This document shows, in pieces, positions 53,050 to 60,959 of a DNA stretch of 64,000 bases. The position numbers were made by a program, and so were the translations under genes. The DNA is taken from NCBI GenBank assembly GCA_040768665.1, contig JAXGMN010000018.1, positions 62,001-126,000 on the forward strand, in the 5' to 3' direction. The DNA comes from JABWBD01 sp040768665 (lineage in GTDB: Bacteria > Planctomycetota > Planctomycetia > Pirellulales > Thermoguttaceae). Under the pieces are notes generated by a model. It had not been told where the DNA came from. It made no database searches and was given only the letters and a program-made list of their open reading frames with translations. Every line of letters starts with the position of its first letter. The first letter of the stretch is position 1.

Positions 53050-54000
53050 GTGCGTTATCAACTTGTCGTTGCAGCTTCATTGTTCTCGATTGTCTTGCCA
53101 GTCGCCTGTTTGGGACAGTTTCAAAAGGCGGATCCCAACGGTTCCCGGCTTGGCGAGGCACAGACGCAGAAGTGGCAGGCCGGGGTGAGTGTGACGGCCG
53201 CCAGCGGGCCGTGTACAGGGATCGTCGCCTACGTGCCGCTGCCGATCGATTGGCCGGAACAGCAAGTGACAATCATCGAAGAAGACTTTTCGCCTACGGC
53301 CAGAGTCAGCTACGAGACGATCGACGAGAGTGTGAAGTTGATGATCGTGCGGATGCCGATGCTGCCGCCGGGCGTGGAGTCGCACGCGCTGGTCACGTTT
53401 GAAGTGAAGCGCCATGCGCTGCTGCCCCCGGAGAACACCGATATCTATGTGCTCCCGAACCCACGAAAAATGGACCGCCGGGTTCGCAATTATCTGGGCC
53501 CCAGCCCCTACATCGAGAGCCGCAATCCGAAAATCCGCTCGGTGGCCAAAGAGCTCGATCGAGAGAGCGGCGACGCAAGGGCGTGGGAAAAGGTCGAGGC
53601 GATCTACACCTGGGTCCGAGACAAGGTGGAGTACAAGGATGGTTCCCTCAAGGGCGCGTTGGCCGCCTTGGACGACGGCACCGGCGACTGCGAGGAACTG
53701 ACGTCCCTGTTCATCGCGATTTGCCGGGCCTCAGACATTCCGGCCCGCACGGTCTGGGTGCCTGGCCACTGCTATCCCGAGTTCTACCTGGAGGACGAGG
53801 AAGGCAACGGCCACTGGTTTCCCTGTCAGGCAGCGGGAAGCCCCGACTTTGGCGGTATCCCCGAGTACCGCCCGATCCTGCAGAAAGGCGATAATTTCCG
53901 GCCCCCGTACGACCGCAGCGAGCGGCAGCGGTATCTGGCTGAACACCTGACCGGCACCGGAGGACGGCCGCAGGTGAAGTTCATCCGGAAAACGCTTTGA
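53050..54000 (+). CDS. exported transglutaminase-like protein
   Basis: About 316 residues. Signal peptide VRYQLVVAASLFSIVLPVAC, LGQ. Residues 30-150 form a beta-rich N-terminal domain (GIVAYVPLPIDWPEQQV). The transglutaminase-like core has the catalytic triad order: GTGDCEELTSLFIAICRASDIPARTV (Cys), PGHCYPEFYLED (His), then an Asp in the following strand. The fold is used by cysteine proteases, amidases and transglutaminases. The GTG at 53050 is chosen; an in-frame TTG at 53044 is an alternative, and the SD is weak (AAAAGG). A second transglutaminase-like protein is encoded at 54.9-56.4 kb, beyond an SGNH hydrolase. Confidence 0.8.
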   Translation: MRYQLVVAASLFSIVLPVACLGQFQKADPNGSRLGEAQTQKWQAGVSVTAASGPCTGIVAYVPLPIDWPEQQVTIIEEDFSPTARVSYETIDESVKLMIVRMPMLPPGVESHALVTFEVKRHALLPPENTDIYVLPNPRKMDRRVRNYLGPSPYIESRNPKIRSVAKELDRESGDARAWEKVEAIYTWVRDKVEYKDGSLKGALAALDDGTGDCEELTSLFIAICRASDIPARTVWVPGHCYPEFYLEDEEGNGHWFPCQAAGSPDFGGIPEYRPILQKGDNFRPPYDRSERQRYLAEHLTGTGGRPQVKFIRKTL

Positions 54001-54105
54001 TTTGCGTTGCAGGGGAATGCCGAGTATTCTGATTCTGTTAGGCATCCGCGGTTTCTTCCGGGTTGCCTGCGCAGAATCGCCCTCAGCAGTGCTGGAGAAT
54101 CATCC

Positions 54106-54828
54106 ATGAAGTGCAGCGTCCGGACCGGTTGTTGGGTGGCGGCGTTGTTGGCCACCCTGTTATCTCCCACCCCGCTCCCAGCCAACACGGCGACTCAGCC
54201 CGCCCCGCGGGAAGGCGACTGGTGGACTGCCAGGCACAAAGGCATGAACGACCGCGTGAAACAGGGCAATGTCGACCTGGTCTTCATCGGCGACTCGATT
54301 ACCCAGGGCTGGGAGGGTAACGGAAAGGAAGTCTGGCAGGAATACTACAGCGGGCGGAATGCCGTCAACCTTGGCATTGGCGGCGACCGGACCCAGCACG
54401 TCCTGTGGCGATTGGGCAACGGCAATATCGAGGGAATCTCACCCAAGCTGGCGGTAGTCATGATCGGAACGAACAACTCCGGCGACAACAAGCCGGAGGA
54501 GATCGCCGAAGGAGTCAAGCTGATCGTTGAGACCCTGCGATCCAAGTTGCCGCAAACCAAGATTCTGCTTTTGGCCACGTTTCCCCGCGGCCCCACTTCG
54601 CAGGATCCACAGCGGCAGGCGAACGAGAAGTCGAACGAGATCGTCGCAAAGCTGGCCGACGGTCAGATGGTCCGGTATCTAGATATCGGCAAGAGCTTCC
54701 TGCAGTCCGACGGCACGCTGACCCGCGAGATTATGCCCGATTTGCTCCATCTCAGCACCCAGGGCTATCGGATCTGGGCCGAGGGCATTGAGCCCGTCGT
54801 TGCCGAGGTGGTCGGGCCGAAAAAATAA
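54106..54828 (+). CDS. exported SGNH/GDSL-type hydrolase
   Basis: 240 residues. Signal peptide MKCSVRTGCWVAALLATLLS, mature from about TATQPAP. All SGNH blocks are visible: block I LVFIGDSITQGWEG (catalytic Ser), block II NLGIGGDRTQHVLWR (Gly), block III VVMIGTNNSGDN (Asn) and block V DLLHLSTQGYRIWA (Asp and His of DxxH). These enzymes are esterases or deacetylases, commonly acting on acetylated polysaccharides (platelet-activating-factor acetylhydrolase-like subgroup). GGAG lies eight bases before the ATG at 54106. It converges with the lipoprotein gene. Confidence 0.87.
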   Translation: MKCSVRTGCWVAALLATLLSPTPLPANTATQPAPREGDWWTARHKGMNDRVKQGNVDLVFIGDSITQGWEGNGKEVWQEYYSGRNAVNLGIGGDRTQHVLWRLGNGNIEGISPKLAVVMIGTNNSGDNKPEEIAEGVKLIVETLRSKLPQTKILLLATFPRGPTSQDPQRQANEKSNEIVAKLADGQMVRYLDIGKSFLQSDGTLTREIMPDLLHLSTQGYRIWAEGIEPVVAEVVGPKK

Positions 54829-54854
54829 CCGGCAATCGTACTCGGCCTCTGCCT

Positions 54855-56423
54855 CTATTCCGCCTCGAGCACGTCGATCTTGAGCCGCCCGGCAACCTGC
54901 GCGACAGGCAGAAAGCTGGTGTACGCCGCGGCGCCGTCGAGGCTGTGGTGGGCGAGTTTGAGATGCGCGGCGCCAATGCCGCCCCGGGCCAGCGTTGCAT
55001 CGACCGGGATCCACCGTTCCTGAATGAACACCTCGTTCCACATGTGATACCCGAACGCCTGATGGTCGGGCATGTAGACCAGCCCGATTGCCACTCGCGA
55101 GGGAATTCCGCGGGCGCGTGTCAACGCGGCAAGCAGGACCGCGTGTTCGGTACAATCGCCCGCCCCGGACTGGACCACCTCCGCAGCCGTGGCGAAGGCC
55201 TGCGTATAGTCGCGTTTCGTGATCACCTGGTGGACTCTTTGCTCAAGTTCGAGAGCTGCTTGCCACGGGTCCTCGATTTGCCCGGCCGTCTCTTCGGCCA
55301 TGGTCACAATAGCCGGATCGTCGCTTTGGACGAAGTTGTTGGCTCGAAGATACTCACTTTTGGCAGGGTCGGCGGGCCCGGTGGCATTCGTTTCGGAAGA
55401 TGGACGCAGGGCGAAAACGGTGACGTCGGCCGTGTGCGGATCGAGCGATTCAACGCGTTGCGACCCTCCGGCCACAAACGCGGCCGCGGGATCGCCCCCC
55501 TCGAGTCGAATGCGATAGCGGACACGTTTCGTCTGGTGGGGTTGGTTCAGGGGCCGATCGAGTTTGACGGAAAGCCCCTCGCCCAGATCAAATGCGTTCT
55601 CATCTCGGGTTTCCAGGGCGACGGCCCTTGTAGCGCGGTACGACTCGAGATTCATCGTGTCCGCCTTTCGGCGAAGCACCTCGCCGGTGCGGTCGGCCCA
55701 GAGTGTCTCGTGCATTGCGTGGCCGCCGGGCAGGGCGACAATGCTTTCGATCCGCAACAGATCGTAGGTGCCGCCGAGCAGCTTGACTGCCTCATGATTC
55801 CGTGCCTCCAGGTCGATCTCGGCCACCTGGTTCGACCCCGGAACCAGGGCCCGAAAGGTGCGGCGGTCGCCCGGGTTCATCGGTTTCCGCTGGAGCGACT
55901 GTTCGACGGCCAGAAACCCGCCATATTCGTCCGACCACGGAATCGCGCTCGCCGTTGACTTGCCTTGGCTGGTCGTCCGCATCCGGAGTTGGTTGCCTTC
56001 CACCGTGCCCTGAGTAACCAGCGGGGCGACGCCCGCGGACACGCGGCTCTCGAAATCCAGCAGTCTGCCGTCGGGTGTTTCCGTGCTGGTAAACCGAATT
56101 TCCATCTCGGTCGCGTCGTTGAATCGCTTCACCGCCAGGTGCACCAGTCCCTCGATCGCGACCACTTGCCGGCCCTCACGCACCATCGGCCGAACGGTGG
56201 TTCGCTCGTAGCCGACCTTGGAACCGCCCATGTAACAGACATTCCAATCTTCTCGTTCGGGTACCGGCACGGAATCGTTCATCGAGGTTTCCTCGACGGA
56301 AATCGCTACGTCGTCGGCGCCGGTTTGGCAGCCGGCGCAGGCGAGCACCGTCAATCCGGTCAGAAAGCCGGCGAGGCCCATACCGCGTGTGGCAAGTCCG
56401 CAAGTCTTTTCGGAAAGATTCAT
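54855..56423 (-). CDS. transglutaminase-like lipoprotein
   Basis: 522 residues. The N-terminus (GMGLAGFLTGLTVLACAGCQ) ends in an LACAGC lipobox-like site, so it is probably a lipoprotein. A long beta-rich region (about 60-350: WNVCYMGGSKVGYERTTV, LLDFESRVSAGVAPLVTQGTV, IESIVALPGGHAMHETLW) precedes a transglutaminase-like core: VVQSGAGDCTEHAVLLAALTRARGIPSRVAIGLVY (Cys), FGYHMWNEVFI (His) and WIPVDATLA (Asp). The architecture matches bacterial proteins of the transglutaminase-like superfamily with a DUF3858-like N-terminal part (assignment uncertain). ATG at 56423 preferred over a TTG at 56438; no clear SD. Confidence 0.82.
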   Translation of the reverse strand: MNLSEKTCGLATRGMGLAGFLTGLTVLACAGCQTGADDVAISVEETSMNDSVPVPEREDWNVCYMGGSKVGYERTTVRPMVREGRQVVAIEGLVHLAVKRFNDATEMEIRFTSTETPDGRLLDFESRVSAGVAPLVTQGTVEGNQLRMRTTSQGKSTASAIPWSDEYGGFLAVEQSLQRKPMNPGDRRTFRALVPGSNQVAEIDLEARNHEAVKLLGGTYDLLRIESIVALPGGHAMHETLWADRTGEVLRRKADTMNLESYRATRAVALETRDENAFDLGEGLSVKLDRPLNQPHQTKRVRYRIRLEGGDPAAAFVAGGSQRVESLDPHTADVTVFALRPSSETNATGPADPAKSEYLRANNFVQSDDPAIVTMAEETAGQIEDPWQAALELEQRVHQVITKRDYTQAFATAAEVVQSGAGDCTEHAVLLAALTRARGIPSRVAIGLVYMPDHQAFGYHMWNEVFIQERWIPVDATLARGGIGAAHLKLAHHSLDGAAAYTSFLPVAQVAGRLKIDVLEAE

Positions 56424-56548
56424 GTCGACATCTGGCAAGGATTGCGAAAGCAGGCGATCGGGGCCGCCTGCGACAGGGTCTCTCCATTATACCTCTGGCG
56501 CCGGCCCGCACGACCGGCATGGCGACTCCGTGGCGGGGTGATCGAGGA

Positions 56549-56626
56549 GATTGACTCATTTTGCGGAGTCTTCGGAGCAAAACGTGCCCGTCCCCTTTCT
56601 CTGGCGCGGTCTTGAAATCGGCTCTC
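56549..56626. repeat. palindromic repeat, family A copy 3 (partial)
   Basis: Contains the family A centre CATTTTGCGGAG, TCTTC, GGAGCAAAACG, then GTGCCCGTCCCC and GAAATCGGCTCTC at the right, matching A1. The left outer arm is degenerate (GATTGACT). It lies upstream of the transglutaminase lipoprotein gene. Confidence 0.75.
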
Positions 56627-56639
56627 AACGCACCAAGGT

Positions 56640-57047
56640 TCCATCGGTCGCGTAGAGACAAGTACGGGCGGCGCGGTGGCAAAGTTCCCGCGACCTAAAG
56701 AAGCTTACGCCCGGGGACAAGTTTCTGTCCCAAGCGATGTGCGCGGCGGCGGCGTGCGGTTTTTCGGGTGCTAGACTAGCGTAGGTCTGCCGCGTCGCCA
56801 CCTGGCTCCGATCAGCCGGAGCCGCGGGAGGGAGGGACATCGGTGGCCTGGCAACGGGACAGATCGGGCGGAAGCGACGACTGTTCCGGCTGTGCCGCCT
56901 GGGAAAAGACGACGGGCGCTGAACCGGCAGAAAGCGCCCCTGAAAACAGCAAAGCGTAACCTACGGTTGGTTAGAGGATTCCCGGCTTCGGCTCGGCCGC
57001 CCCTGTTCCCCAGAGACCGGCTTGTTTCGAAACACCCGAGAGTATTT
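56640..57047. other. intergenic stretch, about 400 bases
   Basis: No gene recognised. A short GGGGACAAGT/TTCTGTCCC dyad near 56716-56733 recalls the GGGGAC motif of the repeat families, so part may be an old repeat. The promoter of the next gene should lie at the right end; none is obvious. Confidence 0.35.
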
Positions 57048-57740
57048 ATGGGCTTCCTGAAGAAATTCTTTCGTAACGTCTTCCGCGACGGCTCGATCCC
57101 GGTGGGGACCAGCAGCTTTGAGCGATTGAGTGAAGAGGAGTTGGAGGCCCATCTGGGGGTTTCCCGATATGGCGATTTCCGTCTGACCGACGCTGTACGA
57201 CCTTCCTACGACCTGCGTGTAGTTCCCACGCAGGGCTATCGGCACGATTCCTACCGCGACGAAGAGAACCGCACCACGGTGCCGGTGCTGATGGCGGCGG
57301 TTTCGCGCGACGATCTGTTCGACACCTTTCTGGATCTCATCGATCCGCTGGGCAACGTCGTCGACGTGGTGCTGGAGACGAGCCATAACCGCGGCAGCCA
57401 GGGCCACACCGATCTGTATCGCGAACACATCGACGTGCCGGTGCTCAAGAGCATCCTTTATGATTTTGAAGACCTCCTGTTGAATGACGGGTGTACCGGG
57501 ATCGCCGTGCTCAACCCGGGCATTCCGCAGGAGATCCAGTTCGACGAGCACAAGCTCCTGATCGTCTACGGCAACGACCTGGAAGTGTATGAAGACTCGC
57601 TTCGCTGCCGCCGGATCCATTGCGACGATACCTTGAAGTTCATCACGGAAGCCGAACACGTTCATTCGTCGAGCGACCACTACGCCAGCCAGTTCGAAGA
57701 GCTCAAGACGCGGCTCGGGATGGACGGCGGCCTCATGTAA
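57048..57740 (+). CDS. conserved-looking cytosolic protein of unknown function
   Basis: 230 residues, acidic, without signal peptide or membrane segment. It starts MGFLKKFFRNVFRDGSIPVG, contains RDEENRTTVPVLMAAVSRDDLFDTFLDLIDPLGNVVDVVLETSH, LYDFEDLLLNDGCTGIAVLNP and QEIQFDEHKLLIVYGNDLEVYEDSL, and ends HYASQFEELKTRLGMDGGLM. Codon use and composition look like a genuine gene, but I do not recognise a family. The ATG at 57048 is chosen because upstream sequence in the frame looks non-coding, although no SD is visible. Followed by a strong GC hairpin. Confidence 0.7.
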   Translation: MGFLKKFFRNVFRDGSIPVGTSSFERLSEEELEAHLGVSRYGDFRLTDAVRPSYDLRVVPTQGYRHDSYRDEENRTTVPVLMAAVSRDDLFDTFLDLIDPLGNVVDVVLETSHNRGSQGHTDLYREHIDVPVLKSILYDFEDLLLNDGCTGIAVLNPGIPQEIQFDEHKLLIVYGNDLEVYEDSLRCRRIHCDDTLKFITEAEHVHSSSDHYASQFEELKTRLGMDGGLM

Positions 57741-57778
57741 TCGCCGACGGGAAATATTGCAGGGGGCCGGCTTCTCAC

Positions 57779-57814
57779 GGGCCCGCGGCAGCTATGGGTC
57801 GCTTCCGCGGGCCC
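57779..57814 (+). terminator. GC-rich hairpin after the 57.0 kb gene
   Basis: A perfect ten-base stem, GGGCCCGCGG (57779-57788) against CCGCGGGCCC (57805-57814), with a 16-base loop, 39 bases past the stop. No long T run (TTGCCATTC follows), so it is a probable but not classical terminator. Confidence 0.5.
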
Positions 57815-57849
57815 TTGCCATTCATACGGCGTTGGCCGTGTGCGGCGAG

Positions 57850-57914
57850 GTTTTCTGTGCCAAGAACGTCGGCCGTCGACCTGTCCCCCTCTGTTTCGCC
57901 CCGTGAACGGTTAC
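57850..57914. repeat. palindromic repeat, family C copy 4 (right half)
   Basis: Carries CGACCTGTCCCCCTCTGT, TTCGCCC and CGTGAACGGTTAC, the right end of family C. The left half with GGGGACTGG is missing or decayed. It lies in the 287-base gap before the exported protein gene, which otherwise shows nothing certain. Confidence 0.65.
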
Positions 57915-58027
57915 GGAAATTTGCCGCACACCGTTGGCCGTGCTCGGTTGTTGCGCACCGCGGCGATCTGCTACATTGGATGTTTCGACTGGCTCCTTCC
58001 TGCACCTGCCTGCACCGCGAACGCTCG

Positions 58028-59128
58028 ATGATCGACCCCGACAAGAACCAACTGGCGAAGGACAATCGTGGCCGCGAGAAGAACGAGCGAAAGCATACCG
58101 ACGCCGATCGCGCCCGCATTGTGGATCAATCCGGGCTGAGAGCCATTCTTGTCTTCGTTGGATTGGGGGCCGCGTTTGCGGCTGCAGCCGATTCGGCCAG
58201 GTTCCGGGAGACCGAGCAGCACAATAGCCACCGTAAACGGGCTCCGTTGATCGAGGACGCAGATTTCCGAAGAGGTTTCGTCGTATGGAACCCGGCACCG
58301 GGGCGGCACGTGAAGCAGGGCGAACTGAGGCTGAACCCGGCCGGCGCAGAGCCCGTGTGGACGGTCGCCCAGTGGCACAGTCGCTTCACGCTGGCCGATG
58401 CGGCGGCGGAACGGTTGCAGCGCGGAGCGGTGCGCTATTCGGACGGCGCGAAGGTGCTCCAGTTCGGCGGAAACGGGGAACGGGCCGACCTAGTCCTCGG
58501 GCTGGATGGGACGGTGGAATATCAAGGGCAGGTTCCCGAGCGGGGCGATCCCTGGCCTCACCTTTTCGTAAGCCAACGTCTGGATCGCCAACCGGCGATT
58601 GCGGAACTGGCCGAGTTGCATATCAACATTCGCTACCGGCTCATCAAGGAGCACGTCGCGCAAATGGCGGGTTTCGACCCGCGTCGCCACACGGCACAGT
58701 TACTTTTCTACCTCACGGTGCAGAACCTGAACCGCCGCTCGGACGGCTTCGGCGACTACGTCTGGTTCGGCCTGCGGCTCTACGACACGCGCTACCGCCT
58801 GCCGCCGGCCTACGCCGCGAAAGATGCCGGAACTTCGAAGAAGAAAGGCACCGGCAAATTCATCTTCCAACCCGCCATGGAACGGCTAACCAACGCCAGT
58901 GCCAAGGACAAGAAGTGGCTTTCGATCGAAACGGATCTCCTTCCGATGATCCACGAGGCACTCGAAACCGCCTGGCAGCGAGGTTATTTGGGAGCATCGA
59001 AAGACTTGGCGGATTACCGCCTCGGTTCCGTAACCCTGGGCTGGGAAGTGACCGGCCCGGTGGATGTTGCCGTGGAGGTTGAGGACTTCAGGCTTGATGC
59101 CTTGGAAGAAACGACGGTAGTTCCATGA
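58028..59128 (+). CDS. exported protein of unknown function coupled to a potassium channel gene
   Basis: About 366 residues from the ATG at 58028. A hydrophobic stretch (AILVFVGLGAAFAAAADSA, about 39-57) looks like a signal peptide preceded by an unusually long charged lead, so the true start may be later or the 5' end imperfect. The rest reads as beta-rich (FRRGFVVWNPAPGRHVKQGELRLNP, YQGQVPERGDPWPHLFVSQRL, LAELHINIRYRLIKEH, GDYVWFGLRLYDTRYRLPPAY, LGSVTLGWEVTGPVDVAVEVEDFRL), consistent with a carbohydrate-binding-like jelly roll. No known family recognised. It overlaps the channel gene by ATGA at 59125-59128, indicating co-translation. Confidence 0.6.
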   Translation: MIDPDKNQLAKDNRGREKNERKHTDADRARIVDQSGLRAILVFVGLGAAFAAAADSARFRETEQHNSHRKRAPLIEDADFRRGFVVWNPAPGRHVKQGELRLNPAGAEPVWTVAQWHSRFTLADAAAERLQRGAVRYSDGAKVLQFGGNGERADLVLGLDGTVEYQGQVPERGDPWPHLFVSQRLDRQPAIAELAELHINIRYRLIKEHVAQMAGFDPRRHTAQLLFYLTVQNLNRRSDGFGDYVWFGLRLYDTRYRLPPAYAAKDAGTSKKKGTGKFIFQPAMERLTNASAKDKKWLSIETDLLPMIHEALETAWQRGYLGASKDLADYRLGSVTLGWEVTGPVDVAVEVEDFRLDALEETTVVP

Positions 59129-60828
59129 AGACCGTTTCCACGCTTTCCATACTTTACGCCCGCAATGGCCGTCAAGGGAAAAACCTGCTGATCCTGCTGC
59201 GATTCCTGGCGGTATTCGTCGCGCTGGTGGCGATTTTCAGCGTCCTCTTCCATGTGCTCATGGCTTGGGAGGGCCAGGAGCATAGCTGGATTACCGGGAT
59301 CTACTGGACGCTGGTCGTGATGTCGACCCTGGGGTTCGGCGACATCACCTTCGCCACGGATATCGGCCGGTTTTTCTCGGTCGTGGTTCTTGTTTCCGGC
59401 ACCATGTTCCTCCTGATCCTGTTGCCATTCACCTTTATCCAGTTCTTCTATGCGCCCTGGCTGGAGGCCCAGGCCGCGGCACGGGCTCCGCGCGAGCTTC
59501 CGCCGGAGACATCGGGCCACGTCGTGCTCGCCTCCTACGGCCCCGTAGAAGCCTCGCTCGTTCGGCGTTTGACGCAGTTCCGATACGAGTACGTGGTGCT
59601 TGTGCCGGATGTGAACGAGGCGTTGGAGCTTTATGACCGGGGCACCCGGGTCATGGTCGGTGATATCGACGATCCGGATACGTATCGGAAGGTTCGCGTA
59701 AGCCAGGCAGCGCTGGTGGCAACGACCAGGCAAGACACGGTCAATTCGAATATCGCCTTTACGGTCCGCGAGATTTCCGAGCGTGTGCCGATCATTGCCA
59801 CGGCTGCCTCGCCCGCCTCCGTCGACGTGCTGGAGCTGGCCGGTTGCCACCGGGTCCTGCAGCTCGATCAGATGCTGGGCCAATTGCTTGCCCGCCGTGT
59901 GATCGGCCGCGACGCCAAGAGCCACGTGATCGGCCAGTTCGACGAACTACTCATTGCGGAAGCGACCGCCGCCAACACCCCGCTTGTCGACCGCACGCTT
60001 CGGGAGATCAATCTGCGGGAGCACGTGAACGTCGCCGTGCTGGGCGTATGGCAGCGGGGGCATTTCGCGATCGCCGGCCCCGATACCCGGATCACCCCCA
60101 GTACGGTCCTCGTCCTTGCCGGATCGCGGTCCCAGCTTGACACCTACGACGCCCTGTTCTGTATCTACAACTATTCCACGGCACCCGTACTGATCTTGGG
60201 CGGGGGACGCGTGGGAGCCGCGACGGGACGTTCCCTCGAGCGCGAGGAAATCGATTACCGCATTGTGGAGCGCCGTCCTGGACTGGTCACCGACCCAAAG
60301 AAGCACATTCTCGGCGATGCCGCGGAACTGGAGGTTCTCCGGCAGGCCGGCATCGCGGAGTCGTCCATCGTCGTGATTACCACCCACGACGACGACGTCA
60401 ACGTCTATCTCACCATCTACTGCCGCCGTCTGCGGCCCGACATCCAGATTCTCAGCCGCGCGACGCTCGAGCGCAACATTTCCACGCTGCACCGCGCGGG
60501 AGCCGACTTCGTCCTCTCCTATGCTTCCCTGGGGGCGAACGCCATCTTCAACCTTCTCAAGCGGAGTGATGTCCTCTTGCTGGCCGAAGGGCTCGACGTG
60601 GTCAAGGTCCCGGTGCCGCCAGGCCTGGTCGGCAAATCGATTCTTGCCGCAGATATCCGGCATCAGACCGGCTGCAGCGTCGTTGCGCTGCGACACGCGG
60701 GCCGAACGGAAATCAATCCGGACGTCCGTGCTCCCCTGGCGCCGGACAGCGAACTGATTCTGATCGCCGACGCGGACTCGCTGGCGCGATTCCTGGACCG
60801 CTACAGACCGAGTACGGTCGCCTCGTGA
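59125..60828 (+). CDS. potassium channel with two RCK (TrkA) domains
   Basis: 567 residues. A two-helix channel unit: helix 1 about 20-45, pore helix and selectivity filter STLGFGDITF (filter residues about 68-73; the TxGFGD form), helix 2 about 83-107. RCK1 starts near residue 131 (GHVVLASYGPVEASLVRRL), with a TrkA-C-like part around 255-340. RCK2 begins APVLILGGGRVGAATGRSLER (GxGxxG Rossmann motif near 357), with a C-terminal TrkA-C at about 485-567. Tandem RCKs in one chain resemble GsuK-type channels gated by nucleotides or ions. RCK1 lacks a clear GxGxxG. Co-translated with the exported protein upstream. The stop is followed by a repeat one base later. Confidence 0.88.
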   Translation: MKTVSTLSILYARNGRQGKNLLILLRFLAVFVALVAIFSVLFHVLMAWEGQEHSWITGIYWTLVVMSTLGFGDITFATDIGRFFSVVVLVSGTMFLLILLPFTFIQFFYAPWLEAQAAARAPRELPPETSGHVVLASYGPVEASLVRRLTQFRYEYVVLVPDVNEALELYDRGTRVMVGDIDDPDTYRKVRVSQAALVATTRQDTVNSNIAFTVREISERVPIIATAASPASVDVLELAGCHRVLQLDQMLGQLLARRVIGRDAKSHVIGQFDELLIAEATAANTPLVDRTLREINLREHVNVAVLGVWQRGHFAIAGPDTRITPSTVLVLAGSRSQLDTYDALFCIYNYSTAPVLILGGGRVGAATGRSLEREEIDYRIVERRPGLVTDPKKHILGDAAELEVLRQAGIAESSIVVITTHDDDVNVYLTIYCRRLRPDIQILSRATLERNISTLHRAGADFVLSYASLGANAIFNLLKRSDVLLLAEGLDVVKVPVPPGLVGKSILAADIRHQTGCSVVALRHAGRTEINPDVRAPLAPDSELILIADADSLARFLDRYRPSTVAS

Positions 60829-60952
60829 GTAACCGTTCACGCCCGCGGCCGGGGACTGGTCCGTTTTTCGGACAGTTCGCGAATTTTGGCGTCAACGACG
60901 TTGTCCGAAAACAGGGACCTGTCCCCTTCCTTTCCGTCCCGTGAACAGTTAC
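60829..60952. repeat. palindromic repeat, family C copy 3 (most complete)
   Basis: Starts GTAACCGTTCACG and ends CGTGAACAGTTAC. Inside, CCGGGGACTGGTCCGTTTTT, CGGACAG mirrors GTTGTCCGAAAACAGGGACC, TGTCCCC. The centre is AATTTTGGCGTCAACG. It begins the base after the channel stop codon and ends eight bases before the DUF58 stop, filling the convergent gap almost exactly, where it could act as a bidirectional terminator. Confidence 0.85.
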
Positions 60953-60959
60953 AGCCAAC

